Of a stretch of 59,510 bases of DNA, positions 1 to 8,713 are shown in pieces. The notes under the pieces were generated by a model. That model ran no database searches and was not told the origin of the DNA. It saw only the letters and a list, made by a program, of their open reading frames with translations. Within the stretch, counting starts at the first letter, position 1; each line of letters starts with the position of its first letter. Origin of the DNA: RCIO01 sp035555795 (GTDB lineage Bacteria; Pseudomonadota; Alphaproteobacteria; Rhizobiales; Rhizobiaceae); contig DATMGE010000047.1 in NCBI GenBank assembly GCA_035555795.1, positions 1 through 59,510 on the forward strand, read 5' to 3'. The translations under genes and the position numbers were made by a program.

Positions 1-387
1 ACCTCGCAGAGCATCAACAGCTTCAAATGGCAGGATTGGGCGGCCTCGCTCGGCCTGCGCTACGCGCCGCGGCAGGTGCCGATCTCCTCGCGGGCCGAGG
101 CTATCACCAAGGGCGCACGCTTCTGGGGGATCAGCTTCGAGGGCCGCTCGCATATGCCCGAAGCCCATCGCGGCCCGGAGGCATCGGACACGATGCTCAT
201 GGAGCGGCAGGAGGAGCCGTCGTCGGCGCTGCGCTCCACGGTGAAGAAGCTGCTCGCCGCGCCCTCCATCCTGGCGCTGCGGCAGGCGCGCAGGGCCGAA
301 CCGCAGCTCAGCGCCGATGGTGCGCTTGCCGACAGGAAGGATCGCTTCCGCGAGGTTCTCGCCGGCATCGTGAAGGATTATTTCTGA
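1..387 (+). CDS. exoV: Polysaccharide pyruvyl transferase, ExoV-like (3' end only)
   Basis: The reading frame is open from the first base to the TGA at 385-387, giving the last 128 residues of a protein whose start lies outside the window. The N-terminal part seen here (INSFKWQDWAASLG, then RYAP) resembles the C-terminal region of the polysaccharide pyruvyl transferase family, which adds ketal pyruvate to sugar residues of exopolysaccharides. The neighbours are ExoU-, ExoX-, ExoY-, ExoF-, ExoQ- and ExoZ-like genes, and in Sinorhizobium exoV belongs to the same cluster, so ExoV is the best reading. It converges on exoU and their ends overlap by 10 bases. Without the N-terminal part the family call rests largely on context. 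Confidence 0.62.
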   Translation, partial: TSQSINSFKWQDWAASLGLRYAPRQVPISSRAEAITKGARFWGISFEGRSHMPEAHRGPEASDTMLMERQEEPSSALRSTVKKLLAAPSILALRQARRAEPQLSADGALADRKDRFREVLAGIVKDYF

Positions 388-1379
388 GCCGTAACCCGCG
401 CCGGAAGCAGGTAGCGATGAGGCATCGGGGCCGGTTCCCCGCCCCGCCGGGCGCGGAACGCTCCCAGCTTGTCGGCCGCCACGCCGCCGATGATCGCCGG
501 CAGGGCCGAAGGGCGGGCCAACGCTCCCAGACCGGCGCGCAACAAGCCGCTGTCGGCCTTCCGGTCGAGAAAATGACGCAGTTCGTAGCGGCCGCGTATG
601 TGGCGTTCGTGGCGCATGAGCGCCGCGCGCGTGGCGTCGGGCATGAGAGCTGATTCCAGCATGGCGCGGTCGGCCTCATAGAGGCTCTTCAGGTCGTTCG
701 TGCGGTGTCGCCCGCTCAGCGAATCGGCGCGCACCACCGCGCCATAGCCGCACCCATGCACGATCTTGTAGCGCGCACCCTTGAGCAGCGCCCGCGCGTA
801 GAGGTCGTAATCCTCGCCGAGGCGCAGGTCTTCACGGTAGCGCAGGCCATGCAGGTCGAGAAAGGCACGCCGCATCACCGGCTTCAGGAAGCCGATTTCC
901 CCACGCGAGGCGCCGCGTCGGGAAATATTGCCGTCGATAAAGGCCTCTATATCGAGGAATCGAGGCGCTGCCTCGAAACGGGGCACCTCCGGCGCGCCGT
1001 GAAACGCATTGCGCTCATCAATGAAGACGATGTTGTCGGCGACGAAGTCCCAGTCCTGCCCGTCCAGCATCGCGTCGAACCGGCCGCGCAGGAAGAAATC
1101 GTCGGCATCGAGTATGGCGATGAGAGGCGCGCGGCTGTCGGCGATGGCCCGGTTCCGGGCATGGGCCGGGCCGCGATTGCGGTCGAGGCGGATGATGCGG
1201 AGGCGGCCGCTGCCATCGTCGGCGGCAAGGGAAGCTTCGGCGGTTGCGTCGGTCGAGCCGTCATCCACCACCACAACCTCGCCGACCCGCATCTCCCGCA
1301 AAGCGGATGCGACGGCGCGCGAGATCGTCGCCTGCGCATTTCTGGCCGCGATGATCACGCAGACTGGGGAAGGTGACAT
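378..1379 (-). CDS. exoU: Glycosyltransferase family 2, ExoU-like succinoglycan transferase
   Basis: A 333-residue GT-A fold glycosyltransferase. The N-terminus has the nucleotide-sugar binding strand CVIIAARNA, followed by VVDDGSTD, the metal-binding ILDADDFF (the DxD motif) and a late GEDYDLY motif that would supply the catalytic acid. In Sinorhizobium ExoU is a glucosyltransferase that extends the lipid-linked octasaccharide side chain of succinoglycan at the inner membrane. The ATG at 1379 was chosen because a GCAGGAG ribosome site lies 6-7 nt upstream; a longer frame to 1412 has no such site. It lies downstream of exoX on the same strand with a 144-nt gap that shows nothing obvious. Family is certain; the exact sugar transferred is inferred from synteny. 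Confidence 0.85.
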   Translation of the reverse strand: MSPSPVCVIIAARNAQATISRAVASALREMRVGEVVVVDDGSTDATAEASLAADDGSGRLRIIRLDRNRGPAHARNRAIADSRAPLIAILDADDFFLRGRFDAMLDGQDWDFVADNIVFIDERNAFHGAPEVPRFEAAPRFLDIEAFIDGNISRRGASRGEIGFLKPVMRRAFLDLHGLRYREDLRLGEDYDLYARALLKGARYKIVHGCGYGAVVRADSLSGRHRTNDLKSLYEADRAMLESALMPDATRAALMRHERHIRGRYELRHFLDRKADSGLLRAGLGALARPSALPAIIGGVAADKLGAFRARRGGEPAPMPHRYLLPARVTAQK

Positions 1380-1523
1380 GCCGGGCTCCTGCTTGCATCC
1401 AGATGGCCGCATCGTTGCAGCCGCGATAGCCCCTGCCCGCCGATGACCGGCGCGTGCCCATTCCCAGTTTCACAAGGCGATTTGATGACAGGTGAAAGTC
1501 CGGCGAACCTGCAACGATCCTCG

Positions 1524-1817
1524 TCAGGGCAGGCGGGAGCGTCCGACGCCGGGCAAGGGTGGCCCGCTTTTGCGCTCTTTCTGGCTCGCTTCCGCGACGG
1601 CGCTCTTGCCCGCGGATGTGCTGTCCCCCTGCTTTCCGGACGCGGGGGAGCGCCAGACCATAACCAATATGGCCAGGAAATAGCCGAGTTGGATCAGCAC
1701 GCCGCAAAGAAGCGTATTGATGAAGGTCGTCCAGATGGATTGGGTCAGCACGTAATTCGCAATCGCAAAGACGATCATCGCGATGACGAAGCCACGGAGG
1801 AACAGCGGAAACGACAT
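1524..1817 (-). CDS. exoX: ExoX-like exopolysaccharide production repressor (small membrane protein)
   Basis: A 97-residue protein starting MSFPLFLRG with two hydrophobic segments (about residues 5-25 and 30-52) ending in GYFLAILVMVWR, then a polar Ser/Lys-rich tail. Size, the FLRG start, the central WTTFINTLLCGVLIQ stretch and the position next to exoY match the ExoX/SyrA exopolysaccharide repressor family. In rhizobia ExoX (PsiA-like) acts at the inner membrane after translation and lowers exopolysaccharide output according to its ratio to ExoY. It is divergent from exoY. The ATG at 1817 has no strong ribosome site; an in-frame start at 1865 is possible but adds a non-hydrophobic, unfamiliar extension. 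Confidence 0.75.
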   Translation of the reverse strand: MSFPLFLRGFVIAMIVFAIANYVLTQSIWTTFINTLLCGVLIQLGYFLAILVMVWRSPASGKQGDSTSAGKSAVAEASQKERKSGPPLPGVGRSRLP

Positions 1818-2407
1818 GCCGTGCTGCGGGGCTGTAGTTCCTTTACGCAAATCGCACTCCCCCAAGCCGGGCGGAGATCAACTTGTCAGCGGCATATTCA
1901 GACTCGCCAGTTCAGGATCTGAAGCCTCTTAATTCCGTTCGCCCGTGCATTGAGCAATATAAGATCACTCACAATCGGGCGCAACACGACTGGCAGAGCA
2001 GGCACTTCAATGCCTGACCATCGATTCTGGCCCGCGCGGATTGTGCCGTGCAAAACGGCTCTTTCCCAAGCTCTGGGGCCTCACCCGAACGGCCCGTAAA
2101 TCACCCGTTCTGCTTAAAAACAGAATCGCACACACCTATTAAATCGAAACTATTCGAATCATATCGATTTCGATACGTGATTATATTTCCTATTTTGCTC
2201 GATATATATTTTAACAATTGAGCTTTCACGCAGAATTTTATTTTGGTAAATTCAGATTAATCTCAAAAAATTTCCGTCGTTTATAAAATATTACTCGCCG
2301 ATCGAAGCGATGATCGAAATTCATCACAAACACGACATATCCAGCGGACAATTGTCTTCCCGCTGCAGCGCAGCATTCAACGCAGATTTTTCGCGGAGAA
2401 ACAGACC
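1818..2407. promoter_or_regulatory. exoX-exoY divergent intergenic region, AT-rich core
   Basis: About 590 bases with no convincing gene. From about 2100 to 2340 base composition drops sharply from the surrounding high GC to strongly AT-rich sequence with A and T tracts. It must hold promoters for exoX (left) and exoYFQZ (right). In rhizobia this region is a target of regulators such as the Ros/MucR zinc-finger proteins, which favour AT-rich DNA; that such a protein binds here is inference. Confidence 0.6.
2162..2175. promoter_or_regulatory. Perfect palindrome in exoX-exoY promoter region
   Basis: TATCGA-TT-TCGATA, a perfect 6-bp inverted repeat with a 2-base centre, inside the AT-rich island about 230 bases upstream of exoY. 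Similar half sites (ATCGAAAC, ATTCGAAT) lie just to the left. It may be an operator; no regulator is assigned. Confidence 0.35.
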
Positions 2408-3085
2408 ATGCGGTACGCCGTCAGATTGGCCAGCAGATTCTCGCGCCGCCCCCAGGTCGGGGCTCCTCCCGTCATCGGAGGAACCTTCAAGCGCGGTTTC
2501 GACATTGTCGGCGCGCTCCTCGGCATCGTTGTGATCAGCCCGCTGCTGCTGATGCTGGCGGCACTGGTGAAATTCTCCGATGGCGGCAGCGTGGTCTACG
2601 GCCACCGGCGCATCGGGCATAATGGCGCGCTGTTCCGGTGCTGGAAGTTCCGCACCATGGTGCCGGACAGCGACGCGGTGCTGGCCGCGCATCTGGCTGC
2701 CAATCCGCGCGCCCGGGAAGAATGGGAGGCAACCCGTAAATTGCAGGACGATCCGCGCATCACCCGCGTCGGTGCGGTGCTGCGCAAGCTGTCGCTCGAC
2801 GAACTGCCCCAGATCGTCAACATCCTGCGCGGCGAGATGAGTTTCGTCGGCCCCCGGCCCGTGGTGAAGGACGAGCTGAAATTCTACGGCAACGCCGTCA
2901 CCTTCTACCTGCGTTCGCGCCCCGGACTGACGGGCCTGTGGCAGGTCAGTGGCCGCAATGACGTGTCCTACGGCACCCGCGTCGTCCTCGACCGGCACTA
3001 TGTCGAGAACTGGTCGTTCGTGTCCGACCTGCGGATCCTCGTGCGGACCGTTCCGGCGGTGATTTCCTCGCGCGGATGCTATTGA
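2408..3085 (+). CDS. exoY: Undecaprenyl-phosphate galactose phosphotransferase ExoY
   Basis: A 225-residue bacterial sugar transferase, close to the usual ExoY length. It would transfer galactose-1-phosphate from UDP-galactose to undecaprenyl phosphate, the first step of succinoglycan repeat-unit assembly. A single N-terminal hydrophobic helix (about residues 30-55, after FKRGFDIVGA) is followed by the family signatures WKFRTM, LSLDELPQI, FVGPRPV and RPGLTGLWQVSGR. First gene of an exoYFQZ operon; its end is close to and may overlap exoF. Output is probably limited by the divergent ExoX. Confidence 0.93.
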   Translation: MRYAVRLASRFSRRPQVGAPPVIGGTFKRGFDIVGALLGIVVISPLLLMLAALVKFSDGGSVVYGHRRIGHNGALFRCWKFRTMVPDSDAVLAAHLAANPRAREEWEATRKLQDDPRITRVGAVLRKLSLDELPQIVNILRGEMSFVGPRPVVKDELKFYGNAVTFYLRSRPGLTGLWQVSGRNDVSYGTRVVLDRHYVENWSFVSDLRILVRTVPAVISSRGCY

Positions 3086-3123
3086 GCCCGGCGGCAAGCG
3101 CGCAACGAAAGGAAGGTGGATCC

Positions 3124-4401
3124 TTGAAGACCGTCCGTTTCGCCCCCTCGTCGCTCCAAAGCCTGATCGGCGCGGTTCTCCTGCTGCTTTCGACGCTGGC
3201 GGCGCTCGCCATGCCGGCGGCGGCCGATGACGGCTACAGGCTGGACACGATGGACCGGCTGAATGTGCGCATCGCCGAATGGCAGAGCGCGGAAGGCGCG
3301 CTGCGCGACTGGTCGATCCTGAACGGCAATTATGTCGTCGGCCCCTCGGGCAGCATTTCCATGCCCTTTGTCGGCGAACTGGCCGCCCGCGACCGGACCA
3401 CGGGGGAACTGGCCTCGGCCATAGGCGAACAGCTCCAGCAGAAGCTCGGCCTGTCCGACCGTCCCGAGGCGTCGGTGGAGATCGCCGAGTTCAGGCCGGT
3501 CTTCGTTGCCGGCGACGTGGAGACGCCGGGCAAATATCCGTTCGATCCGCAACTCACCGTCCTGAAGGCCGTCAGCCTCGCCGGCGGCCTGCGCCGCGAA
3601 CCGGCCGGCCTCGGCGGCCCGCGCGACTTCGTCAGCGCGCAGGGAAATTACGACGTGCTGGTGGCGCAGCGAAACGGCCTGCTCGCCCGCCGCGCGCGCC
3701 TTGTCGCCGAAGCCGAGGGCAAGGCCGAAATCCAGTTTCCCGACGAGCTCGGCAAGAGCGAGGGCGGACGCAAGCTGATGAATGACGAGAAGGCCCTGAT
3801 GGCCGCGCGCGAGAAGCGCCTGCGGCTTCAGCTCTCGGGGCTGGACGACCTCAAGAAGCTGCTCGAGTCGGAGATCGAATCGCTGCAGCAGAAGATCACC
3901 ATGCAGAACCGGCAGCTCGAACTGGCCCGCACAGAACTGGAGAGCATCGGCAATCTGCAGGAGAAGGGGCTGGTGGTGAACCAGCGCATCCTGACGCTGG
4001 AACAGAGCAATGCCGAGCTCGGGGGCAAGATTCTCGACATGGAAACGGCGAGCCTGCGCGCCAAGCAGGACATCGCCAAGGCGACCCAGGACGCCACCAG
4101 CCTCCAGAACGACCGCGAAACGGAGATCGCGCAGAGCCGCCAGCAGACCGAAACCGACCTCAACCAGATCGACGTGAAGATGAGCATGTATGCGGGGCTG
4201 ATGACCGAGGCGCTCGGCAGGGCGCCGCAGGCCGCCGCTGCTGCTGCCTCCGCCACGGATTCCGCGCCGACAATAAGCTACACGATCGTGCGCAGCACGA
4301 ACGGCAAGTCCGCCGAGACCGCGGCGCAGGAAGGCACACCCGTGCTCCCGGGAGACGTGATCAAGGTCGAAGTCACCGTGCCGCAGGTCACGTCCAACTG
4401 A
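3124..4401 (+). CDS. exoF: ExoF-like periplasmic polysaccharide export protein
   Basis: About 425 residues. A signal-peptide-like N-terminus is followed by a polysaccharide biosynthesis/export domain (YRLDTMDRLNVRI, then GPSGSISMPFVGEL), a SLBB-like segment (VFVAGDVETPGKYPF) and a long coiled-coil region (about residues 190-370) rich in Glu, Gln and Lys. In Sinorhizobium ExoF is needed for early succinoglycan assembly and is thought to work in export. The TTG at 3124 is chosen because AAAGGAAGGTGGA precedes it at good spacing; an ATG at 3076 that overlaps exoY gives a 441-residue version with a poor signal peptide. Confidence 0.88.
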   Translation: MKTVRFAPSSLQSLIGAVLLLLSTLAALAMPAAADDGYRLDTMDRLNVRIAEWQSAEGALRDWSILNGNYVVGPSGSISMPFVGELAARDRTTGELASAIGEQLQQKLGLSDRPEASVEIAEFRPVFVAGDVETPGKYPFDPQLTVLKAVSLAGGLRREPAGLGGPRDFVSAQGNYDVLVAQRNGLLARRARLVAEAEGKAEIQFPDELGKSEGGRKLMNDEKALMAAREKRLRLQLSGLDDLKKLLESEIESLQQKITMQNRQLELARTELESIGNLQEKGLVVNQRILTLEQSNAELGGKILDMETASLRAKQDIAKATQDATSLQNDRETEIAQSRQQTETDLNQIDVKMSMYAGLMTEALGRAPQAAAAAASATDSAPTISYTIVRSTNGKSAETAAQEGTPVLPGDVIKVEVTVPQVTSN

Positions 4402-4447
4402 AGCCGGCCGCGCGACGGGCGGGCGTCGCCTGCGAGCGGAGTTCGAG

Positions 4448-5710
4448 ATGAAGATCCCAAAGGCCCTTCTGGTCGATCCCGACCGCAATACAGTCTATGG
4501 CTGCATCGCGGTCGCGCTCTCCATCTTCGTCTTCGCCTATTCGACGCGGTTCGGCCAGGTCGCCATCCTGGCCTATTATGCCTGCTGGCTGCCGCTTTTG
4601 CTGGTGGATCGCCATCGCGTGCTTCACCAGTCCTGGCGCTTCGGCTGGATTCTGGCTTTCGCGATCGTCGCCTGCCTTTCGGTTTTCTGGTCGGCAGCAC
4701 CTTCGGTCACGGCGCGCGCGAGCGTACAGCTTTTCACGCATGTGATCTGCGCGCTGATCGCGGCGCGCACGGTCAGCATGCCCACCTTATGCCGGGGCGC
4801 GATCCTCGGCATCGGCGCGGTGCTCGTCTATTCCTTCGCCTTCGGGCAGTATAATTACGATCCGCTCGACGGAAGCTACAGCTTCGTCGGCGCCTTTTCG
4901 TCGAAGAACCAGATCGGGCTCTACGCCTCGCTCGGCATCTATTTCGCCTTTTCCAGCCTTTTCATCCTGCGCGAACGCGCGGTCTGGCGGCTCATGGCCC
5001 TCGCCTGCGGCGCGGTCTCGGCCGTGGCGCTGGCGCGGGCACAGTCCGCCACCTCTGTCCTGGCGATCGCGGCGACGCTGGCGGTGATCGCCTGCCTGCT
5101 CGTGGCCATGAAGTTCCCGCCCTCGATCCGCAAGGGCGCGCTGGTGGCCGCTTCGATGATGGCGCTCGTCGCGGCCTTCGCAGCCACCAATCTCGGCGTG
5201 TTCGATGCGGTGCTCGGTGCTTTCGGCAAGGATTCGACGCTGACGGGCCGCACCTATCTCTGGTCGCAAGGCTGGGCGGCCGCAACCCAGGCGCCCGTCT
5301 TCGGCGTCGGCTATCAGGCCTATTGGGTCCAGGGCTTTTCCGACGCCGAGCGCTTGTGGGAGGAGTTCTATATCGGCTCGCGCAGCGGCTTCCACTTCCA
5401 CAACACCTATATCGCAGTGCTGGTGGAGCTGGGAACCGTCGGGCTGCTTCTCATCGCCCTGCCATTGCTGCGTGTCCCGCTCGGTTTCCTCCTGCGGCTG
5501 GCAAGCGCAGGCCGCGACCCCGCCGCGCTGGTCGCATTCGGCATCGGCTGGATGTTCCTCATCCGCTCCTTCGTCGAGGTGGACGTCATCAATCCCTATG
5601 TGGTGGGCAGTTTCCTGCTTTACTACACGGCCGGGCTGCTGGCTTCGCCCCGGCGCGATCCATTTGCGACGGCTGGCCGCCAGAGCTCCGAGATGCGAGC
5701 CGCCGCGTGA
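4448..5710 (+). CDS. exoQ: ExoQ-like Wzy/O-antigen ligase-type polymerase
   Basis: A 420-residue integral membrane protein with about ten hydrophobic helices and a large external loop near residues 275-325, containing the GRTYLWSQGW and FHFHNTYI motifs typical of the Wzy/WaaL superfamily. ExoQ polymerises succinoglycan repeat units into the high molecular weight form in the periplasmic face of the inner membrane. Follows exoF by 46 nt and overlaps the exoZ start by four bases (GTGA), indicating translational coupling. Confidence 0.9.
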   Translation: MKIPKALLVDPDRNTVYGCIAVALSIFVFAYSTRFGQVAILAYYACWLPLLLVDRHRVLHQSWRFGWILAFAIVACLSVFWSAAPSVTARASVQLFTHVICALIAARTVSMPTLCRGAILGIGAVLVYSFAFGQYNYDPLDGSYSFVGAFSSKNQIGLYASLGIYFAFSSLFILRERAVWRLMALACGAVSAVALARAQSATSVLAIAATLAVIACLLVAMKFPPSIRKGALVAASMMALVAAFAATNLGVFDAVLGAFGKDSTLTGRTYLWSQGWAAATQAPVFGVGYQAYWVQGFSDAERLWEEFYIGSRSGFHFHNTYIAVLVELGTVGLLLIALPLLRVPLGFLLRLASAGRDPAALVAFGIGWMFLIRSFVEVDVINPYVVGSFLLYYTAGLLASPRRDPFATAGRQSSEMRAAA

Positions 5711-6690
5711 ACAGGCTGTTCGGCGTGCAATATCTCCGGGCGGTTGCCGCGCTTGGCGTGGTCGTCTTCCATGCCGCCGAGCGGGCCGGCGGCCACTTCG
5801 TCATCGGTGCGGCGGGGGTGGACGTGTTCTTCGTCGTCAGCGGCTTCATCATGTGGGTGATCGCCGAAATCCGCCAGCCCTCGCCCGCCACGTTCCTGCG
5901 CGACCGGATCGAGCGCATCGCGCCGGCCTATTGGCTTGCGACCGGCGTGATGGTGTTCGGCGGGCTGGCGGGCCTGTTTCCCAATATGCGGCTCACCGTC
6001 CTGCATGTTTTCGGCTCGCTGGCCTTCCTGCCGCACCGGTCGCCCAGCGACGGGCAGATCTGGCCGGTGCTGGTACAGGGCTGGACGCTGAATTACGAGA
6101 TGTTCTTCTACGCCGCCTTTGCCCTGCTGCTGCCGCTCGCGGGCAGCAGGCGCCTGCCGGCCCTTGCATGCCTCCTTGCAAGCCTGGTCGCGGTCGGGCT
6201 TGTGTTCCAGCCGCAGGAACCGCTCCTCAAGACCTATACCAGCCCGCTTCTGCTCGAATTTCTCATGGGATGCGTCATCGGCAAATTATGGCTGGCGGGC
6301 AGGATGCCGCCGGCCGCCGCCGGGGTCGCGCTTATCGTCGCGGCAGTCGCGGGATTTGCCTTTGTCGGCATCACCTATGTGGGGTTCAACGCCTTCGTGC
6401 TGGGGCCACTGGCAAGCGCCCTCCTGATCGGCGTGCTCGCGCTGGAAAGGAGCCGGCTCGTGCCCCGCTTCGCCACCGCCGGTTATTTCGGCGACGCCTC
6501 CTATTCGATCTATCTGTGGCACACGATGGCGATCTCGGTGGTCGCCAAGCTTGGCGGCCTGCTCGCTTGGCCGCCATCCGTCACCTTTGCCCTGGCCGTG
6601 GTCTGCGGCACCGCCGTGGGGCTCGCGGCCTACGAAATGCTGGAAAAGCCCATCGCCGCATTTCTCAAACTGCGCAGGGTCGCAGCCTGA
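5707..6690 (+). CDS. exoZ: ExoZ-like exopolysaccharide O-acetyltransferase
   Basis: A 327-residue membrane acyltransferase of the acyltransferase-3 family. The GTG at 5707 overlaps the exoQ stop; from there the protein begins NRLFGVQYLRAVAALGVVVFHA, with the family His in helix 1, followed by GVDVFFVVSGFIMW and an RIAPAYW motif, then about nine more membrane helices. ExoZ acetylates a glucose of the succinoglycan repeat using acetyl-CoA. A much longer in-frame ORF extends upstream inside exoQ but that part is a shadow. Last recognisable gene of the exoYFQZ transcript. Confidence 0.88.
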   Translation: MNRLFGVQYLRAVAALGVVVFHAAERAGGHFVIGAAGVDVFFVVSGFIMWVIAEIRQPSPATFLRDRIERIAPAYWLATGVMVFGGLAGLFPNMRLTVLHVFGSLAFLPHRSPSDGQIWPVLVQGWTLNYEMFFYAAFALLLPLAGSRRLPALACLLASLVAVGLVFQPQEPLLKTYTSPLLLEFLMGCVIGKLWLAGRMPPAAAGVALIVAAVAGFAFVGITYVGFNAFVLGPLASALLIGVLALERSRLVPRFATAGYFGDASYSIYLWHTMAISVVAKLGGLLAWPPSVTFALAVVCGTAVGLAAYEMLEKPIAAFLKLRRVAA

Positions 6691-6828
6691 AACCTGCCGC
6701 CAGCAGCCGGCAAGCACACGATCTTCGAGATCAAATGCACGTGATATCGCGCTTTCCGCAGTGAGCGGACCGTAGCTGCCATATCACGGCGCGAATTGAC
6801 GCCCTAACATCGCTTCGGGAGGCAACCC

Positions 6829-8694
6829 ATGACGCTTTTTCTTCTGGCCTATATCGGCGGCATATTGACGATCATCAGCCCCTGCATCCTGCCGGTGCTG
6901 CCTTTCGTCTTCGCCCGGGCCGACAAGCCTTTCATCCGCAGCGGCCTGCCCATGCTTGCCGGCATGGCGGTCACCTTTGCGCTCGTCGCCAGCCTGGCGG
7001 CCGTCGCCGGCGGCTGGGCGGTCGAGGCCAATCGCTGGGGCCGCATCGCGGCGATGGCGCTGCTGGCCTTCTTCGGCATCACGCTGTTGTTTCCGCAACT
7101 GGCGGCGCGCCTGACCCAGCCGCTGGTTGATCTGGGCGCGTGGCTGTCGCAATCGGCCGACAAAGCGGGAGATTCCGGCACGTTCGGCAGTTCGCTGCTG
7201 CTCGGCGTGGCCACCGGCCTGCTATGGGCGCCCTGCGCCGGGCCGGTGCTCGGCCTTATCCTGACCGGTGCGGCGCTCAACGGCGCCAATGCGCAGACCT
7301 CCCTGCTTCTCGTCGCCTATGCCGCTGGTGCCGCAACCTCGCTGGCCTTGGCGCTGCTGGCCGGCGGCCGGATCTTCGCGGCCATGAAACGTTCGCTCGG
7401 CGCGGGTGAATGGGTCAGGCGCGGGCTTGGCGTGGCGGTATTGGCCGCGGTGGTGGCGATTTCGCTCGGTCTCGACACCGGCTTTCTGACACGGGTCTCG
7501 CTTGCCAGCACCAATGCGGTCGAGCAGGGACTGATCGACCGTCTCGGTGGCGAAGACCAACCCCCGGTCGCCATGAGCGGCGCCGGCCCAGCCATGATGT
7601 CCGGTGGACCGGCGATGACGGGTGGCGGTGCCATGACCGGCGGCCCGGCGATGATGACCGGCGGGCCTGCCATGATGACGGGCGGTCCCGCCATGATGGC
7701 GGCGAAGCCGCAAGCGGCGGCAGGCGACCTGCCGGTCGAGGGCGGCATGCCGCCCCTGACCGGCGCGGTGGAATGGCTGAACTCGCCGCCGCTGACCGCC
7801 GAAGGCTTGCGCGGCAAGGTGGTCCTGGTCGATTTCTGGACCTATTCCTGCATCAACTGCCTGCGGGCCATTCCCTATGTCCGCGCCTGGGCGGAAAAGT
7901 ACAAGGACCAGGGTCTCGTGGTGATCGGCGTCCATACGCCCGAATTCGCCTTCGAGAAGCGCATCGACAATGTGCGCGGCGCGGCGGCCGATCTCGACAT
8001 CGCCTATCCGGTGGCCGTCGACAACGACTATGCGATCTGGCGCGCCTTCAACAACCGCTACTGGCCGGCACACTATTTCATCGATGCCGAGGGACGCATC
8101 CGGCACCATCATTTCGGCGAGGGCGGCTATGAACAGTCCGAACGCGTGATCCAGAAGCTGCTCGCCGAAGCAGGCGCGAAGACCGTTTCGGACGGCGTCG
8201 TCAGCGTCGATGCTACCGGCGCGCAGGCCGCCTCCAACATGGCCGATGTGCTCTCGCCCGAGACCTATCTCGGCTATGCCCGCGCGGAAAACTTCGTCTC
8301 GCCCGGCGGCGTCGTGCAGGACCGGAGCCACGCTTACGCCGCCGGCGACCCGCGCCGCAACGAATGGGGCTTTGCCGGGAACTGGACGGTCGGCGACGAG
8401 CATGCCAGCCTGGACAGCGCCGATGGCGGCATCGTCTACCGCTTCCACGCGCGCGACCTGCATCTCGTGCTCGGCCCTGCGGCTGACGGCAAGCCGGTCC
8501 GCTTCCGCGTCACCATCGACGGCAAGGCGCCCGGCGCGGATCATGGCGTCGATGTCGACGCCGAGGGTCTCGGCACGGTGACCGGGCAGCGGCTCTACCA
8601 ACTCGTCCGGCAGAAGGGCGAGATCGGCGACCATACGTTCGAGATCCGTTTTCTCGATCCCGGCGTGCAAGCCTACGCATTCACATTCGGCTGA
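6829..8694 (+). CDS. dipZ: DipZ-type CcdA-thioredoxin fusion with Met-rich linker
   Basis: A 621-residue three-part protein. Residues 1-245 are a CcdA/DsbD-like membrane domain with redox cysteines C19 (SPCILPVLPF) and C136 (WAPCAGPV). Residues 249-290 are a linker made of repeats such as GGPAMMT, with eleven methionines. Residues about 300-435 are a TlpA-like thioredoxin domain with C341-I-N-C344 instead of WCxxC, and residues about 440-621 form the C-terminal DipZ domain (probable beta-sandwich). These are the only four cysteines, as expected for electron flow from cytoplasmic thioredoxin to the periplasm. A GGGAGG site precedes the ATG. The next gene is a periplasmic MsrA, its likely electron acceptor. 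Confidence 0.88.
   Translation: MTLFLLAYIGGILTIISPCILPVLPFVFARADKPFIRSGLPMLAGMAVTFALVASLAAVAGGWAVEANRWGRIAAMALLAFFGITLLFPQLAARLTQPLVDLGAWLSQSADKAGDSGTFGSSLLLGVATGLLWAPCAGPVLGLILTGAALNGANAQTSLLLVAYAAGAATSLALALLAGGRIFAAMKRSLGAGEWVRRGLGVAVLAAVVAISLGLDTGFLTRVSLASTNAVEQGLIDRLGGEDQPPVAMSGAGPAMMSGGPAMTGGGAMTGGPAMMTGGPAMMTGGPAMMAAKPQAAAGDLPVEGGMPPLTGAVEWLNSPPLTAEGLRGKVVLVDFWTYSCINCLRAIPYVRAWAEKYKDQGLVVIGVHTPEFAFEKRIDNVRGAAADLDIAYPVAVDNDYAIWRAFNNRYWPAHYFIDAEGRIRHHHFGEGGYEQSERVIQKLLAEAGAKTVSDGVVSVDATGAQAASNMADVLSPETYLGYARAENFVSPGGVVQDRSHAYAAGDPRRNEWGFAGNWTVGDEHASLDSADGGIVYRFHARDLHLVLGPAADGKPVRFRVTIDGKAPGADHGVDVDAEGLGTVTGQRLYQLVRQKGEIGDHTFEIRFLDPGVQAYAFTFG
7573..7698 (+). repeat. Imperfect in-frame repeat encoding Met-rich GGPAMMT units
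   Basis: A stretch within dipZ where 9-21 bp units encoding GGPAM, GGPAMMT and GGAMTGGPAMMT recur five to six times. It codes for the flexible linker between the membrane and thioredoxin domains. Internal tandem structure suggests it can change in copy number. Confidence 0.8.
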
Positions 8695-8713
8695 TCCCTT
8701 GCGGAGAGATGCA

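Noticed and set aside
5323..5706. In-frame upstream part of the ExoZ ORF
   Set aside because: It overlaps exoQ in another frame; the acyltransferase homology begins at the GTG at 5707.
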